This document shows, piece after piece, positions 1 through 6,077 of a stretch of DNA of 6,553 nt. Within the stretch, counting starts at the first letter, position 1. Each line of letters begins with the position of its first letter. The notes beneath the pieces were generated by a model. The model saw only the letters and a list, made by a program, of their open reading frames with translations. It did not search any database and was not told the origin of the DNA. Made by a program: the position numbers and the translations under genes. The stretch is taken from contig CAIKWV010000228.1 in assembly GCA_903831165.1 (NCBI GenBank), positions 1 to 6,553 on the forward strand. The letters are read 5' to 3'. This DNA comes from an uncultured cyanobacterium. GTDB lineage: Bacteria; Cyanobacteriota; Cyanobacteriia; PCC-6307; Cyanobiaceae.

Positions 1-342
1 AATGAACCCCGGCAGCAGGGTGTGGCCGGACAGATTGACCCGCTTGGCACCGGCTCCGGCGGCCTTGACCGCTCCGGCCAGAGGGCCCACATAGAGGATC
101 CTGCCGCCCTTCTCCACCAGCGCTTCGGCGTAGACCGGCTTCGGGCCCGCCATCGTGAGGATGTCGCCGCCGCTGTACAGGGTGGCGGGGGTTGGGGGAA
201 GGGGATCCGCTGCCCAGGCGGCGCCGGTGGCGCCGATCAGGCCGAAGGCCAGGCCCAGGCTGCTGGCTAAGCCAAGGCTGTTGGCTAAGCCAAGGCCTGT
301 GGCCCCAAGACGAACGCGAACCGGGGAAGGGAAGGTGGCCAT
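1..342 (-). CDS. Exported YtcJ-like amidohydrolase, N-terminal part (cut by window edge)
   Basis: The reverse strand reads 114 codons without a stop from an ATG at 342-340 to base 1. Residues 1-45 look like a long signal peptide: Arg at 9 and 11, a Gly/Leu/Ala-rich hydrophobic stretch at about 12-43, and a probable cut after Ala-Trp-Ala (43-45). Residues 54-114 match the N-terminal beta-sandwich start of amidohydrolase family 3 (YtcJ-like) proteins: LYSGGDILTM, then EALVEKGGRILYVG, then a LSGHTLLPGFI segment. In that family this last segment runs directly into the metal-binding His-x-His motif, which would lie beyond the window. The likely role is a periplasmic metal-dependent hydrolase of amide or related C-N bonds; the substrate cannot be told. 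The ATG is chosen because it starts the signal peptide; the frame is open further upstream without an ATG and there is no clear ribosome binding site. It is divergent from the porin gene. Confidence 0.8.
   Translation of the reverse strand, partial: MATFPSPVRVRLGATGLGLANSLGLASSLGLAFGLIGATGAAWAADPLPPTPATLYSGGDILTMAGPKPVYAEALVEKGGRILYVGPLAGAVKAAGAGAKRVNLSGHTLLPGFI
261..296 (-). repeat. Tandem 18-bp repeat inside the amidohydrolase signal peptide
   Basis: Two adjacent 18-bp units, TGCTGGCTAAGCCAAGGC (261-278) and TGTTGGCTAAGCCAAGGC (279-296), differ at one base. A degraded third copy precedes them at about 243-260. On the coding (minus) strand the unit keeps frame and encodes a six-residue repeat, (S/N)SLGLA, in the hydrophobic core of the signal peptide (residues about 17-34). 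This looks like recent in-frame slippage duplication that lengthened the signal sequence. Confidence 0.85.
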
Positions 343-561
343 CCAGGAAGCAGGCAGGATGCGAGGGCAGAGCGGCCAAACCCGAGGTGTGAACCGCGGC
401 GGATGCCACGGGTTGGTGTCTTACGAAGCAAACACAGGTCGCCAAATACGGGCAATTCGCCAGATCCCGGCGATCATCTGCCTGGTTTTACTTCTGTTGG
501 TGTGAGATTTCAGGCTGCCACTTCAGATCGATCGCTGGACCCATCCAGCGCCAACGACCGA
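343..561. promoter_or_regulatory. Divergent intergenic region between amidohydrolase and porin genes
   Basis: These 219 bases separate two genes that point away from each other, so promoters for both are expected here. I could not find a convincing -35/-10 pair for either direction, nor an NtcA-type GTA-N8-TAC site. An open frame in phase with the porin reaches back to an ATG at 403, but it encodes Ser/Pro/Asn-rich sequence with no signal peptide, so it is treated as non-coding leader. The clearest structure is the hairpin at 533-550. Confidence 0.45.
533..550 (+). promoter_or_regulatory. Hairpin in the porin 5' leader
   Basis: CGCTGGA (533-539) and TCCAGCG (544-550) are perfect inverted repeats around the four-base loop CCCA. 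In RNA this gives an uninterrupted 7-bp, mostly GC stem ending 11 bases before the chosen porin ATG, close to the ribosome entry site. It has no T-run after it, so it is not an ordinary terminator. A role in translation or mRNA stability is inference. Confidence 0.5.
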
Positions 562-2256
562 ATGCGGCGCCAATCCCTCGCCGTAAGCCAACATCTGCTT
601 ACCCTGCTGGTACTCGGGGGCACCGTCCAGGCGTTGCCCGCCGTTCGAGCGGAGTTGCTGCCAACGTCTGGGGTTGAGGCGAGCCTGGCCCGGCCGGGCT
701 GCAGGGCCGCCCTGGGGGTTTCCGCCAGCGAACCGGCGGCCCAGCTGCTGCGGGCCCAGCCGTCCCTGGCGGCGAAAGTGGCCACCATCCCCGCCTGCCG
801 GGCTCCCCAGAGCGCCCTTGGCCAACTCGAACGGCTCGAGCAGGAACTGCAGGTGTCGCGCCAACGCATGGCGGCCCAGCAGGCCCAGCTCGCCGCCGAA
901 GTGGCCCGGCAGGAGGCCCTTGCCCGCGACCTGGCCCAGATCCGCTCCCAACTCACCGGCCAGCCCCTGCCCATCAACGCCCCCGCCACCCCGGCCAGCC
1001 CAGGCACCGTGGCTAGCGTCCCAGGTGGGCCTGCCAGTGAAAACGCCACCGGCCCAGCAGCGGCAGCCAAGGCGGAACAACCCGCCCCCGCCGCCGTTCA
1101 TTACACCCCAGGCAAAGGCTTCGCCCTCCAGGCTGGCGAGAGTAGTTTCCGGCTCTGGGCTGAAGCGAAGCTGCTCGGTTTTTCCAGCACGCGTTACACG
1201 TTCAATCCGGGCCAGCCCCTGATTGTCAGCCCCAAGGATCCAGATCCTTCCTATGACCTCTCCGCCCAGCAGAGCATGGTCTATGCGGCCTTCCAGGGGC
1301 CGCAATGGAAAGGCTGGACACCCGGGGCTTTCGCGATTTTCTCGTTGCAGGACAACATCCTGGCTGAGGGCTATCAGTTCACACCGGTGGTCTATTACGG
1401 CGAAATGAGCAAGGGGAGCTGGCGCATCGTGGCGGGACAGGCCTTTGATGTGTTCGCCCCCCGCGACCCCGACACCCTGCCCAGCGGCAAGCTGGCCGCG
1501 ACCGGCAATGCCGGCGCTTACCGCCCCCAGTTCCGGGTTGAGAACAACTTCACGGCCGGATCCGGCTTCGGGGGCATCCTGCAAGTTGCGGCCTCCTCGC
1601 CGATCACCACCGCCCTACCCGACAACGTCGATCTGACCAATCTTCAAAGACAGGACATTGTTGAGGACAACGGCTGGCCGAATCTGGAGGGTCGCCTCAG
1701 CATGGGCTTCGGTGCGCCGGCCCAACGGGCCGGCGGCCGCAGGCAGCGCCCAGTCGAACTCGGGGTGTCGGGGGTCATCGGCCAGCTTCGCGTGCTCGAC
1801 AACATCCGTCCCACCGATCCAATCACCCTGGTGTCAGATCGTTCGGTGGTGAATGTCTGGGGGGCAGCCTTTGACGGTCATCTTGCCCTGGGCAGCCACG
1901 TGGGGCTGAGCGGTGAACTGTTCACCGGACAAGGGCTCGGTGAATACATGGCCGGCATCTTCCAGACCTACAACCGCAGCAGCAACCAGGCCGTACCCAC
2001 ATCGGGGGGTTGGGGCCAGCTCTATGTCTATCTGGCCGACAACCTGAGGGTCAACGTCGGCTACGGCGTCGACAACGCCGAGAAGAGCGGCCGCTTCGGC
2101 ATCCTCTCCAACGCAGCCGCCTTCGCCAACGTGGTGTGGGACGCGAATCCCTGGCTCCAATTAGGACTGGAAGGGAACTACAAACTCACCACCTACGACA
2201 CCTTCGGCGACAAGAATGCCTGGGTGGTGATCTCCCAGGTGATGTTCAGGCTTTGA
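562..2256 (+). CDS. DcaP-like outer-membrane porin with periplasmic coiled-coil stalk
   Basis: This 564-residue protein is probably a trimeric beta-barrel porin taking up small, perhaps anionic, solutes. Residues 1-30 form a signal peptide: MRRQ, a hydrophobic stretch to about 22, and a Val-Arg-Ala cut site at 28-30. Residues 84-131 form a charged, Gln/Glu/Ala/Leu-rich coiled coil; 132-180 is a Pro/Ala-rich linker; from about 186 to the end, alternating polar and hydrophobic strands rich in Gly, Tyr and Trp suggest the barrel. The last residues, QVMFRL, resemble the terminal strand recognised by BamA. The segment at 292-325 (GQAFDVFAPRDPDTLPSGKL, then AYRPQFR) recalls the DcaP family, whose members also carry an N-terminal coiled coil. 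Cys47 and Cys79, before the coil, are the only cysteines and could form a disulfide. The ATG at 562 is preferred over one at 403 because it begins the signal peptide. Family assignment is from remembered motifs; the barrel call is firmer than the subfamily or substrate. Confidence 0.78.
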   Translation: MRRQSLAVSQHLLTLLVLGGTVQALPAVRAELLPTSGVEASLARPGCRAALGVSASEPAAQLLRAQPSLAAKVATIPACRAPQSALGQLERLEQELQVSRQRMAAQQAQLAAEVARQEALARDLAQIRSQLTGQPLPINAPATPASPGTVASVPGGPASENATGPAAAAKAEQPAPAAVHYTPGKGFALQAGESSFRLWAEAKLLGFSSTRYTFNPGQPLIVSPKDPDPSYDLSAQQSMVYAAFQGPQWKGWTPGAFAIFSLQDNILAEGYQFTPVVYYGEMSKGSWRIVAGQAFDVFAPRDPDTLPSGKLAATGNAGAYRPQFRVENNFTAGSGFGGILQVAASSPITTALPDNVDLTNLQRQDIVEDNGWPNLEGRLSMGFGAPAQRAGGRRQRPVELGVSGVIGQLRVLDNIRPTDPITLVSDRSVVNVWGAAFDGHLALGSHVGLSGELFTGQGLGEYMAGIFQTYNRSSNQAVPTSGGWGQLYVYLADNLRVNVGYGVDNAEKSGRFGILSNAAAFANVVWDANPWLQLGLEGNYKLTTYDTFGDKNAWVVISQVMFRL

Positions 2257-2292
2257 TGGGTGGATTGGCGCGGTGCTTATTGGCCATTGGGC

Positions 2293-2309
2293 TCAGGAGA
2301 GGTTCCTGA
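2293..2309 (+). terminator. Small inverted repeat after the porin gene, possible weak terminator
   Basis: TCAGGA (2293-2298) and TCCTGA (2304-2309) are perfect inverted repeats around a five-base loop, 36 bases after the porin stop codon. The stem is only half GC and is followed by AAAAACGG rather than a T-run; a TTCTTT comes about ten bases later. The position fits a transcript end, but the structure is weak for a Rho-independent terminator. Confidence 0.25.
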
Positions 2310-2323
2310 AAAACGGTGTTCTT

Positions 2324-2329
2324 TATAAT
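2324..2329 (+). promoter_or_regulatory. Isolated TATAAT, candidate -10 element
   Basis: This is an exact -10 consensus in the AT-richer part of the gap. No good -35 lies 16-18 bases upstream (GGTTCC at 2301-2306 is poor), and there is no extended TG before it. If used, it would give the rfb operon a leader of roughly 320 bases. Cyanobacterial promoters often lack a clear -35, so it stays a candidate only. Confidence 0.3.
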
Positions 2330-2577
2330 CGATCTGCATAACGCCCTTATTTAGCAGTATCCTCAAGCATTTTCACGATGCGCATCGCCCAAAAAGCCAT
2401 GGAGATTGTGTCCACTGGGCCTGACTTTAGCCTGGCCATGATTAGTTTAAGAGGGTATTTGTGTTAGCCCGTTTCAGGCCAATCCTCCACCTCATTGCGC
2501 CAGCTCCGATCAGCAAGATGAGCAATCCGGCAGCTCAGTGATCCACCGGCGGGATGGACGATGGGGTACTGACTCGT

Positions 2578-2597
2578 TTAGGGCTTAGGTTGTTAGG
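2578..2597 (+). repeat. Three short direct repeats of TTAGG before rfbF
   Basis: TTAGG occurs at 2578-2582, 2585-2589 and 2593-2597, with 7- and 8-base spacing, directly before the leader hairpin of rfbF. Regular short direct repeats can be binding sites for response regulators, but I do not recognise a known factor's consensus; chance is possible with a 5-base unit. Confidence 0.3.
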
Positions 2598-2600
2598 TCA

Positions 2601-2621
2601 GCTGGTCCCTTGTGGACCGGT
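2601..2621 (+). promoter_or_regulatory. Hairpin in the rfbF 5' leader
   Basis: GCTGGTCC (2601-2608) can pair with GGACCGGT (2614-2621) around the loop CTTGT. The core GGTCC/GGACC is perfect, and the outer three pairs include G-U wobbles. It ends 32 bases before the rfbF ATG; the sequence between is C-rich with no Shine-Dalgarno. There is no T-run for termination. It could shape the operon leader; function is inference. Confidence 0.4.
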
Positions 2622-2653
2622 CTCCCCAGCCCATCTCCCCGATTCGCCGCACC

Positions 2654-3424
2654 ATGAAAGCCGTGATCCTGGCCGGAGGCCTGGGCAGTCGCATCAGCGA
2701 GGAGACCAACACCCGTCCGAAGCCGATGCTGGAGCTGGGAGGCAAGCCGATCCTGTGGCATATTCTGAAAATCTACAGCCACCACGGCATCAACGATTTC
2801 GTCATTTGTTGTGGCTATAAGGGTTACGTGATCAAAGAATATTTTGCCAACTATTGTCTGCATAGTAGCGATGTCACTTTCGACATGAGTGATAATTCCA
2901 TGCTGGTCCACGCCCGCAAGGCTGAGCCCTGGAAGGTCACCCTGGTCGATACCGGCGAGACCACCATGACCGGCGGCAGGTTGGCCCGCGTCCGCGATTA
3001 TCTCGAGGATGAAAGCTTCTGCTTCACCTATGGCGATGGTGTGGCCGATGTGGACATCAGCAAATTGATCGCTTTTCATCGCTCCGAAGCACGCCAGGCC
3101 ACGCTCACCGCTGTGCAGCCCCCCGGCCGCTTCGGCTCCCTGGCCTTTGAGCGAGGCCGGGTGCTGGCCTTTGAGGAAAAACCCCAGGGGGACGGCAGCT
3201 GGATCAACGGCGGCTTCTTTGTGCTGGAACCTTCCGTTCTCGATCTGGTTGACGGTGACCAGTGCACCTGGGAGCAGCGTCCGCTCCAGACCCTGGCCGA
3301 AACGGATCAGCTTTCCGCCTACCACCATCAGGGTTTCTGGCAACCGATGGATACCCTGCGCGATAAGAACCTGCTTGAGGATCTATGGCAGAGCGGCCGT
3401 GCCCCCTGGAAGGTCTGGGACTGA
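2654..3424 (+). CDS. rfbF: Glucose-1-phosphate cytidylyltransferase
   Basis: RfbF joins CTP and alpha-D-glucose-1-phosphate to give CDP-glucose and pyrophosphate, the first step to CDP-linked 3,6-dideoxyhexoses, in the cytoplasm. The 256-residue product is the usual length (about 257 in Salmonella) and resembles it throughout. Visible motifs are LAGGLGSR at 6-13 (nucleotide-binding loop, Ser12 where Salmonella has Thr), RPKPM at 21-25 with the conserved Lys23, [16 protein letters not shown] at 52-67, TYGDGVAD at 125-132 with the metal-binding Asp128, FEEKP at 173-177, [10 protein letters not shown] at 184-193, and [11 protein letters not shown] at 228-238. The ATG at 2654 is chosen because family members start with MKAVILAGG; a GTG at 2612 would add 14 residues lying over the leader hairpin. 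It is first in the operon, three bases before rfbG. Some codons in the first third are more AT-rich than in the next two genes, which may reflect transfer. Confidence 0.96.
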   Translation: MKAVILAGGLGSRISEETNTRPKPMLELGGKPILWHILKIYSHHGINDFVICCGYKGYVIKEYFANYCLHSSDVTFDMSDNSMLVHARKAEPWKVTLVDTGETTMTGGRLARVRDYLEDESFCFTYGDGVADVDISKLIAFHRSEARQATLTAVQPPGRFGSLAFERGRVLAFEEKPQGDGSWINGGFFVLEPSVLDLVDGDQCTWEQRPLQTLAETDQLSAYHHQGFWQPMDTLRDKNLLEDLWQSGRAPWKVWD

Positions 3425-3427
3425 GCC

Positions 3428-4543
3428 ATGCCATTGATCTCTGAACGCTTTCCGAATCCTGATCCCGCTTTCTGGCAGGGCCGGCGGGTGTTGCTCACGG
3501 GGCACACCGGCTTCAAGGGCAGCTGGCTGCTGCTGTGGCTGCTGGAGCTGGGGGCCGAGGTGTGGGGGTATGCGTTGCCAGCTGAGCCCCCGCCCAACCT
3601 GTTCCCGCTGCTGGAGCCCGATCTGCTGGCTCGCCCCGGCTTCCGCCAGCGCATTGCCGATCTGGCTGATCGGGCTGCGCTGGGGTCGTGGGTGGCCGAG
3701 GCGCAACCCGAAGTGGTGTTTCACCTGGCCGCGCAACCGTTGGTGCGCCGCAGTTACGAGGATCCTCTGGGCACCTGGGCCACCAACGTGATGGGTTCCC
3801 TGGAGCTGCTGGAAGCCCTCAGGCCACTGCAGCACCCCTGCGCGGTGGTGATGGTGACCACCGACAAGGTGTACGAGAACCGCGAATGGCTGCATGGCTT
3901 CCGCGAAACCGATCCCCTTGGCGGTCACGACCCCTACAGCGCCAGCAAGGCGGCGGCCGAACTGGCGATTGCCAGCTGGCGCGCCAGCTTCTGTGGTGCG
4001 GCTCCCCACCAGACCCCGCATCTGGCGATCGCCACCGCCCGGGCCGGCAACGTGATTGGTGGCGGCGACTGGGCGGCCGATCGGATCCTGCCCGATGCGA
4101 TCAGGGCGCTGGCGGCTGGCCAGCCGATCGCCGTGCGCAATCCTGCAGCCACCCGATCCTGGCAGCATGTGCTGGAGCCGCTTGGGGGCTATCTGCGGCT
4201 GGCGGAGGCTCTGGCCCGGGATCCGGTTCCCCCCTGCGAGGCCTTCAACTTCGGTCCTGCCCTGGAGAGCAACCGGCCCGTGGGTGATCTGGTGGAGACG
4301 ATCCTGGAGCACTGGCCGGGGCAGTGGCACGACCAGAGCGACTCCAGCAGTCCCCATGAAGCCAGCCTGTTGCATCTGCAGATCGACAAGGCCCACCACC
4401 GCCTGGGTTGGAGCCCCCGCTGGAGCTATGGCACCACGGTGGAGCGCACGGTCCATTGGTACCGGCGCGTGCAGCAGCAGCAGGCCTCTGCCCTGGAATG
4501 CTGTCAGGCTGACTTGAATTGCTATCAGCAGGATTCGGCTTGA
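3428..4543 (+). CDS. rfbG: CDP-glucose 4,6-dehydratase
   Basis: RfbG is an NAD-dependent extended short-chain dehydrogenase that converts CDP-glucose to CDP-4-keto-6-deoxyglucose, the substrate of RfbH. The 371-residue product shows the Rossmann motif TGHTGFKG at 24-31, FHLAAQPLVRRSY at 98-110, TTDKVYEN at 144-151 and YSASK at 170-174 (catalytic Tyr170 and Lys174). Lys147 follows the active-site Asp146, where dTDP-glucose dehydratases carry Glu; a Lys here is typical of the CDP-glucose enzymes. ARAGNVIGGGDWAADRI at 204-220 and RSWQHVLEPLGGYL at 243-256 are also family-typical. The gap to rfbF is only three bases, so the two are almost certainly co-transcribed and translationally coupled. The C-terminus is unusual: after HWYRRV comes a run of four Gln, encoded by four CAG codons (4472-4483), and a tail with three Cys (358, 359, 365). 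Confidence 0.95.
   Translation: MPLISERFPNPDPAFWQGRRVLLTGHTGFKGSWLLLWLLELGAEVWGYALPAEPPPNLFPLLEPDLLARPGFRQRIADLADRAALGSWVAEAQPEVVFHLAAQPLVRRSYEDPLGTWATNVMGSLELLEALRPLQHPCAVVMVTTDKVYENREWLHGFRETDPLGGHDPYSASKAAAELAIASWRASFCGAAPHQTPHLAIATARAGNVIGGGDWAADRILPDAIRALAAGQPIAVRNPAATRSWQHVLEPLGGYLRLAEALARDPVPPCEAFNFGPALESNRPVGDLVETILEHWPGQWHDQSDSSSPHEASLLHLQIDKAHHRLGWSPRWSYGTTVERTVHWYRRVQQQQASALECCQADLNCYQQDSA
4025..4032. repeat. HIP1 octamer GCGATCGC
   Basis: This is the highly iterated palindrome common in cyanobacterial genomes, here within the GGCGATCGCC decamer in rfbG. It is the only exact copy I found; several one-base variants occur. It supports a cyanobacterial origin only weakly on its own. 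Confidence 0.6.
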
Positions 4544-4572
4544 TGCGTGTCACCATGACGCCCACACCATGA
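4543..4572 (+). other. Nine-codon mini-ORF bridging rfbG and rfbH
   Basis: An ATG overlaps the rfbG stop codon (TGATG, 4541-4545) and opens a nine-codon frame, MRVTMTPTP, whose stop codon overlaps the rfbH start (ATGA, 4569-4572). It lies in a third frame, different from both genes. A ribosome finishing rfbG could restart here and be delivered to the rfbH ATG. The peptide itself is unlikely to matter; coupling is inference, and chance is possible for so short a frame. Confidence 0.3.
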
Positions 4573-6077
4573 GCGACAGCACAGCCGATCTGAAGCTGCA
4601 GATCCTTGCGCTCACCAGGGAATATGCGAGCCGGGTGCATGGCGCGCACCGCCCGGCGGCTGACCCGCAACGGGCGCCCTGGCAGCCAGGTTCCCCCATC
4701 CCTTATGCCGGTCGGGTGTTCGGCGTAGACGAGGTGGAGGCGGCCGTCGCGACCACGCTCGATTTCTGGCTCACCCTCGGCCAGGAAGGGGACGCCTTCC
4801 AGCGGGAACTGGCCGCCTTTCTGGGGGTGCGCCACAGCCTGCTGGTCAACTCCGGCTCCTCGGCCAACCTGATCGCGATCTCAGCCCTCACCTCACCGAA
4901 GCTGCCGGAAGCCCGCCGGATCCGGCCCGGCGATGAGGTGATCACGGTGGCGGCGGGTTTTCCCACCACCGTGGCGCCGATTGTGCAGGTGGGTGCGGTG
5001 CCGGTGTTCATCGACGCCGATCCGATCACCGGCAACGCCCGCTGTGACCAGCTGGAGTGGGCCTATCAAGCCGGTAAAACCAAGGCCGTGATGATGGCCC
5101 ATGCCTTGGGCAATCCTTTCGATCTGGCGACCACCCTGGCCTTCTGCCGCAACTACAACCTGTGGCTGGTGGAGGACAACTGCGATGCCCTGGGCAGCAG
5201 CTATTCCATGCCCAGGGAGCTGGCCGAGAGCCTGGGTTTCGGCGAGAACAGCCCCGGACTGGATGAGGGACCCGATCGGGTGGTGCGCTGGACCGGCACC
5301 TGGGGCGATCTGAGCACCCAGAGCTTCTATCCGCCTCACCACATCACCATGGGCGAGGGCGGTGCGGTCAACATCGTGCGCGATCAAAAGCTCAAGGTGA
5401 TTGCCGAAAGCTTCCGCGACTGGGGACGCGACTGCTGGTGCCCGAGTGGGGTGGACAACACCTGTGGTCAGCGCTATGCGTGGACATTGGGCGAATTGCC
5501 GACGGGATATGATCACAAATACATCTACAGCCATCTGGGCTACAATTTGAAGCCCCTCGATCCTCAGGCGGCGATCGGCCGGGTGCAACTTAGGCGGCTA
5601 CCAGAGTTCATCGAGGCACGCAAAGATAACTGGCTGAAGCTCCGCCAAGGGCTTGAGCATCTCGGTCATTCGTTGGAATTCTGTCTGCCCACTCACGCTA
5701 CGCATTATGATCCTGCCAAGGGCACGTTTGCGTGGGATCAAAGCGGCTGTCGCGCCGATTGCAGCTGGTTTGGTTTTCTGGTCTTAGTCAAGCCAGAAGC
5801 ATCATTCACCAGTTCCGATCTGGGTAGCTATCTGGCCGATGCTGGCGTGAGTACGAGAATGCTGTTTGGCGGTAATCTGCTCAAGCAGCCGGCATTTGTT
5901 CAGCTGCGTGCTGAGCGACCCGATTCAATCCGGCTGCTGGATGCCGAAATGGCTGGTGCCAATCGCTTGATGGAGCAGGCTCTTTTCCTGGGCACTTATC
6001 CTGGACTCACGGATCTGATGTTGGCCAGTGAGGTGGAGCTGATTTGTTCTTATATTGAGGATCGGATCTCCAGGTAG
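4569..6077 (+). CDS. rfbH: CDP-4-keto-6-deoxyglucose 3-dehydratase (E1)
   Basis: RfbH is a pyridoxamine-phosphate and [2Fe-2S] enzyme of the DegT/aminotransferase fold that removes the C-3 hydroxyl of CDP-4-keto-6-deoxyglucose; a reductase (E3) then supplies electrons. In the 502-residue product, SGSSANL at 95-101, GFPTT at 130-134 and VEDNCDALGS at 201-210 (Asp203 facing the cofactor ring) build the cofactor pocket. SFYPPHHITMGEGG at 252-265 places His257 where aminotransferases carry the PLP lysine, the hallmark of this enzyme. Cluster cysteines are Cys205, Cys289, Cys291 and Cys299: the C-X1-C-X7-C part is exact, but Cys205 is 83 residues before Cys289, against the published X57. The excess comes from an insertion at about 213-242. 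A second insertion at about 376-397 ends in C-X3-C (394, 398). Known enterobacterial forms have about 437 residues. It follows rfbG after 25 bases and is the last gene of the operon; no terminator is obvious in the 95 bases after it. Confidence 0.95.
   Translation: MSDSTADLKLQILALTREYASRVHGAHRPAADPQRAPWQPGSPIPYAGRVFGVDEVEAAVATTLDFWLTLGQEGDAFQRELAAFLGVRHSLLVNSGSSANLIAISALTSPKLPEARRIRPGDEVITVAAGFPTTVAPIVQVGAVPVFIDADPITGNARCDQLEWAYQAGKTKAVMMAHALGNPFDLATTLAFCRNYNLWLVEDNCDALGSSYSMPRELAESLGFGENSPGLDEGPDRVVRWTGTWGDLSTQSFYPPHHITMGEGGAVNIVRDQKLKVIAESFRDWGRDCWCPSGVDNTCGQRYAWTLGELPTGYDHKYIYSHLGYNLKPLDPQAAIGRVQLRRLPEFIEARKDNWLKLRQGLEHLGHSLEFCLPTHATHYDPAKGTFAWDQSGCRADCSWFGFLVLVKPEASFTSSDLGSYLADAGVSTRMLFGGNLLKQPAFVQLRAERPDSIRLLDAEMAGANRLMEQALFLGTYPGLTDLMLASEVELICSYIEDRISR

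Larger units (their letters stand above)
2257..2653. other. Gene-free region between porin and rfb operon
   Basis: These 397 bases hold no gene I can support. The part at about 2300-2465 is visibly richer in A and T than the flanking genes, which may mark a promoter zone or an insertion boundary. Items seen inside are a small perfect hairpin (2293-2309), an isolated TATAAT (2324-2329), three TTAGG repeats (2578-2597) and a leader hairpin (2601-2621). The region should contain the end of the porin transcript and the promoter of the rfb operon, since both genes lie on the same strand. Confidence 0.6.

Noticed and set aside
403..561. Upstream ATG extending the porin by 53 residues
   Set aside because: The extension is polar, would bury the signal peptide inside the protein, and covers the leader hairpin.
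523..1584. Long open frames on the minus strand opposite the porin (also 510-1070)
   Set aside because: They are antisense shadows caused by high GC in third codon positions; their translations are Gly/Arg/Ala-rich with no family motifs, while the plus strand encodes a coherent porin.
2378..2467. 29-codon plus-strand frame in the porin-rfbF gap
   Set aside because: Starts with an ATG and ends in TAG, but has no ribosome binding site, no recognisable sequence, and is short enough to occur by chance.
2612..2653. GTG start extending RfbF by 14 residues
   Set aside because: RfbF proteins begin at MKAVILAGG; the extension has no family match and lies over the leader hairpin.
2585..3343. 252-codon minus-strand frame opposite rfbF, and 4893-5588 opposite rfbH
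   Set aside because: Both overlap certain genes along their whole length and carry no motifs.
3383..4456. 357-codon open frame on the minus strand opposite rfbG
   Set aside because: Shadow of rfbG; composition is His/Gln/Gly-rich and shows no recognisable domain.
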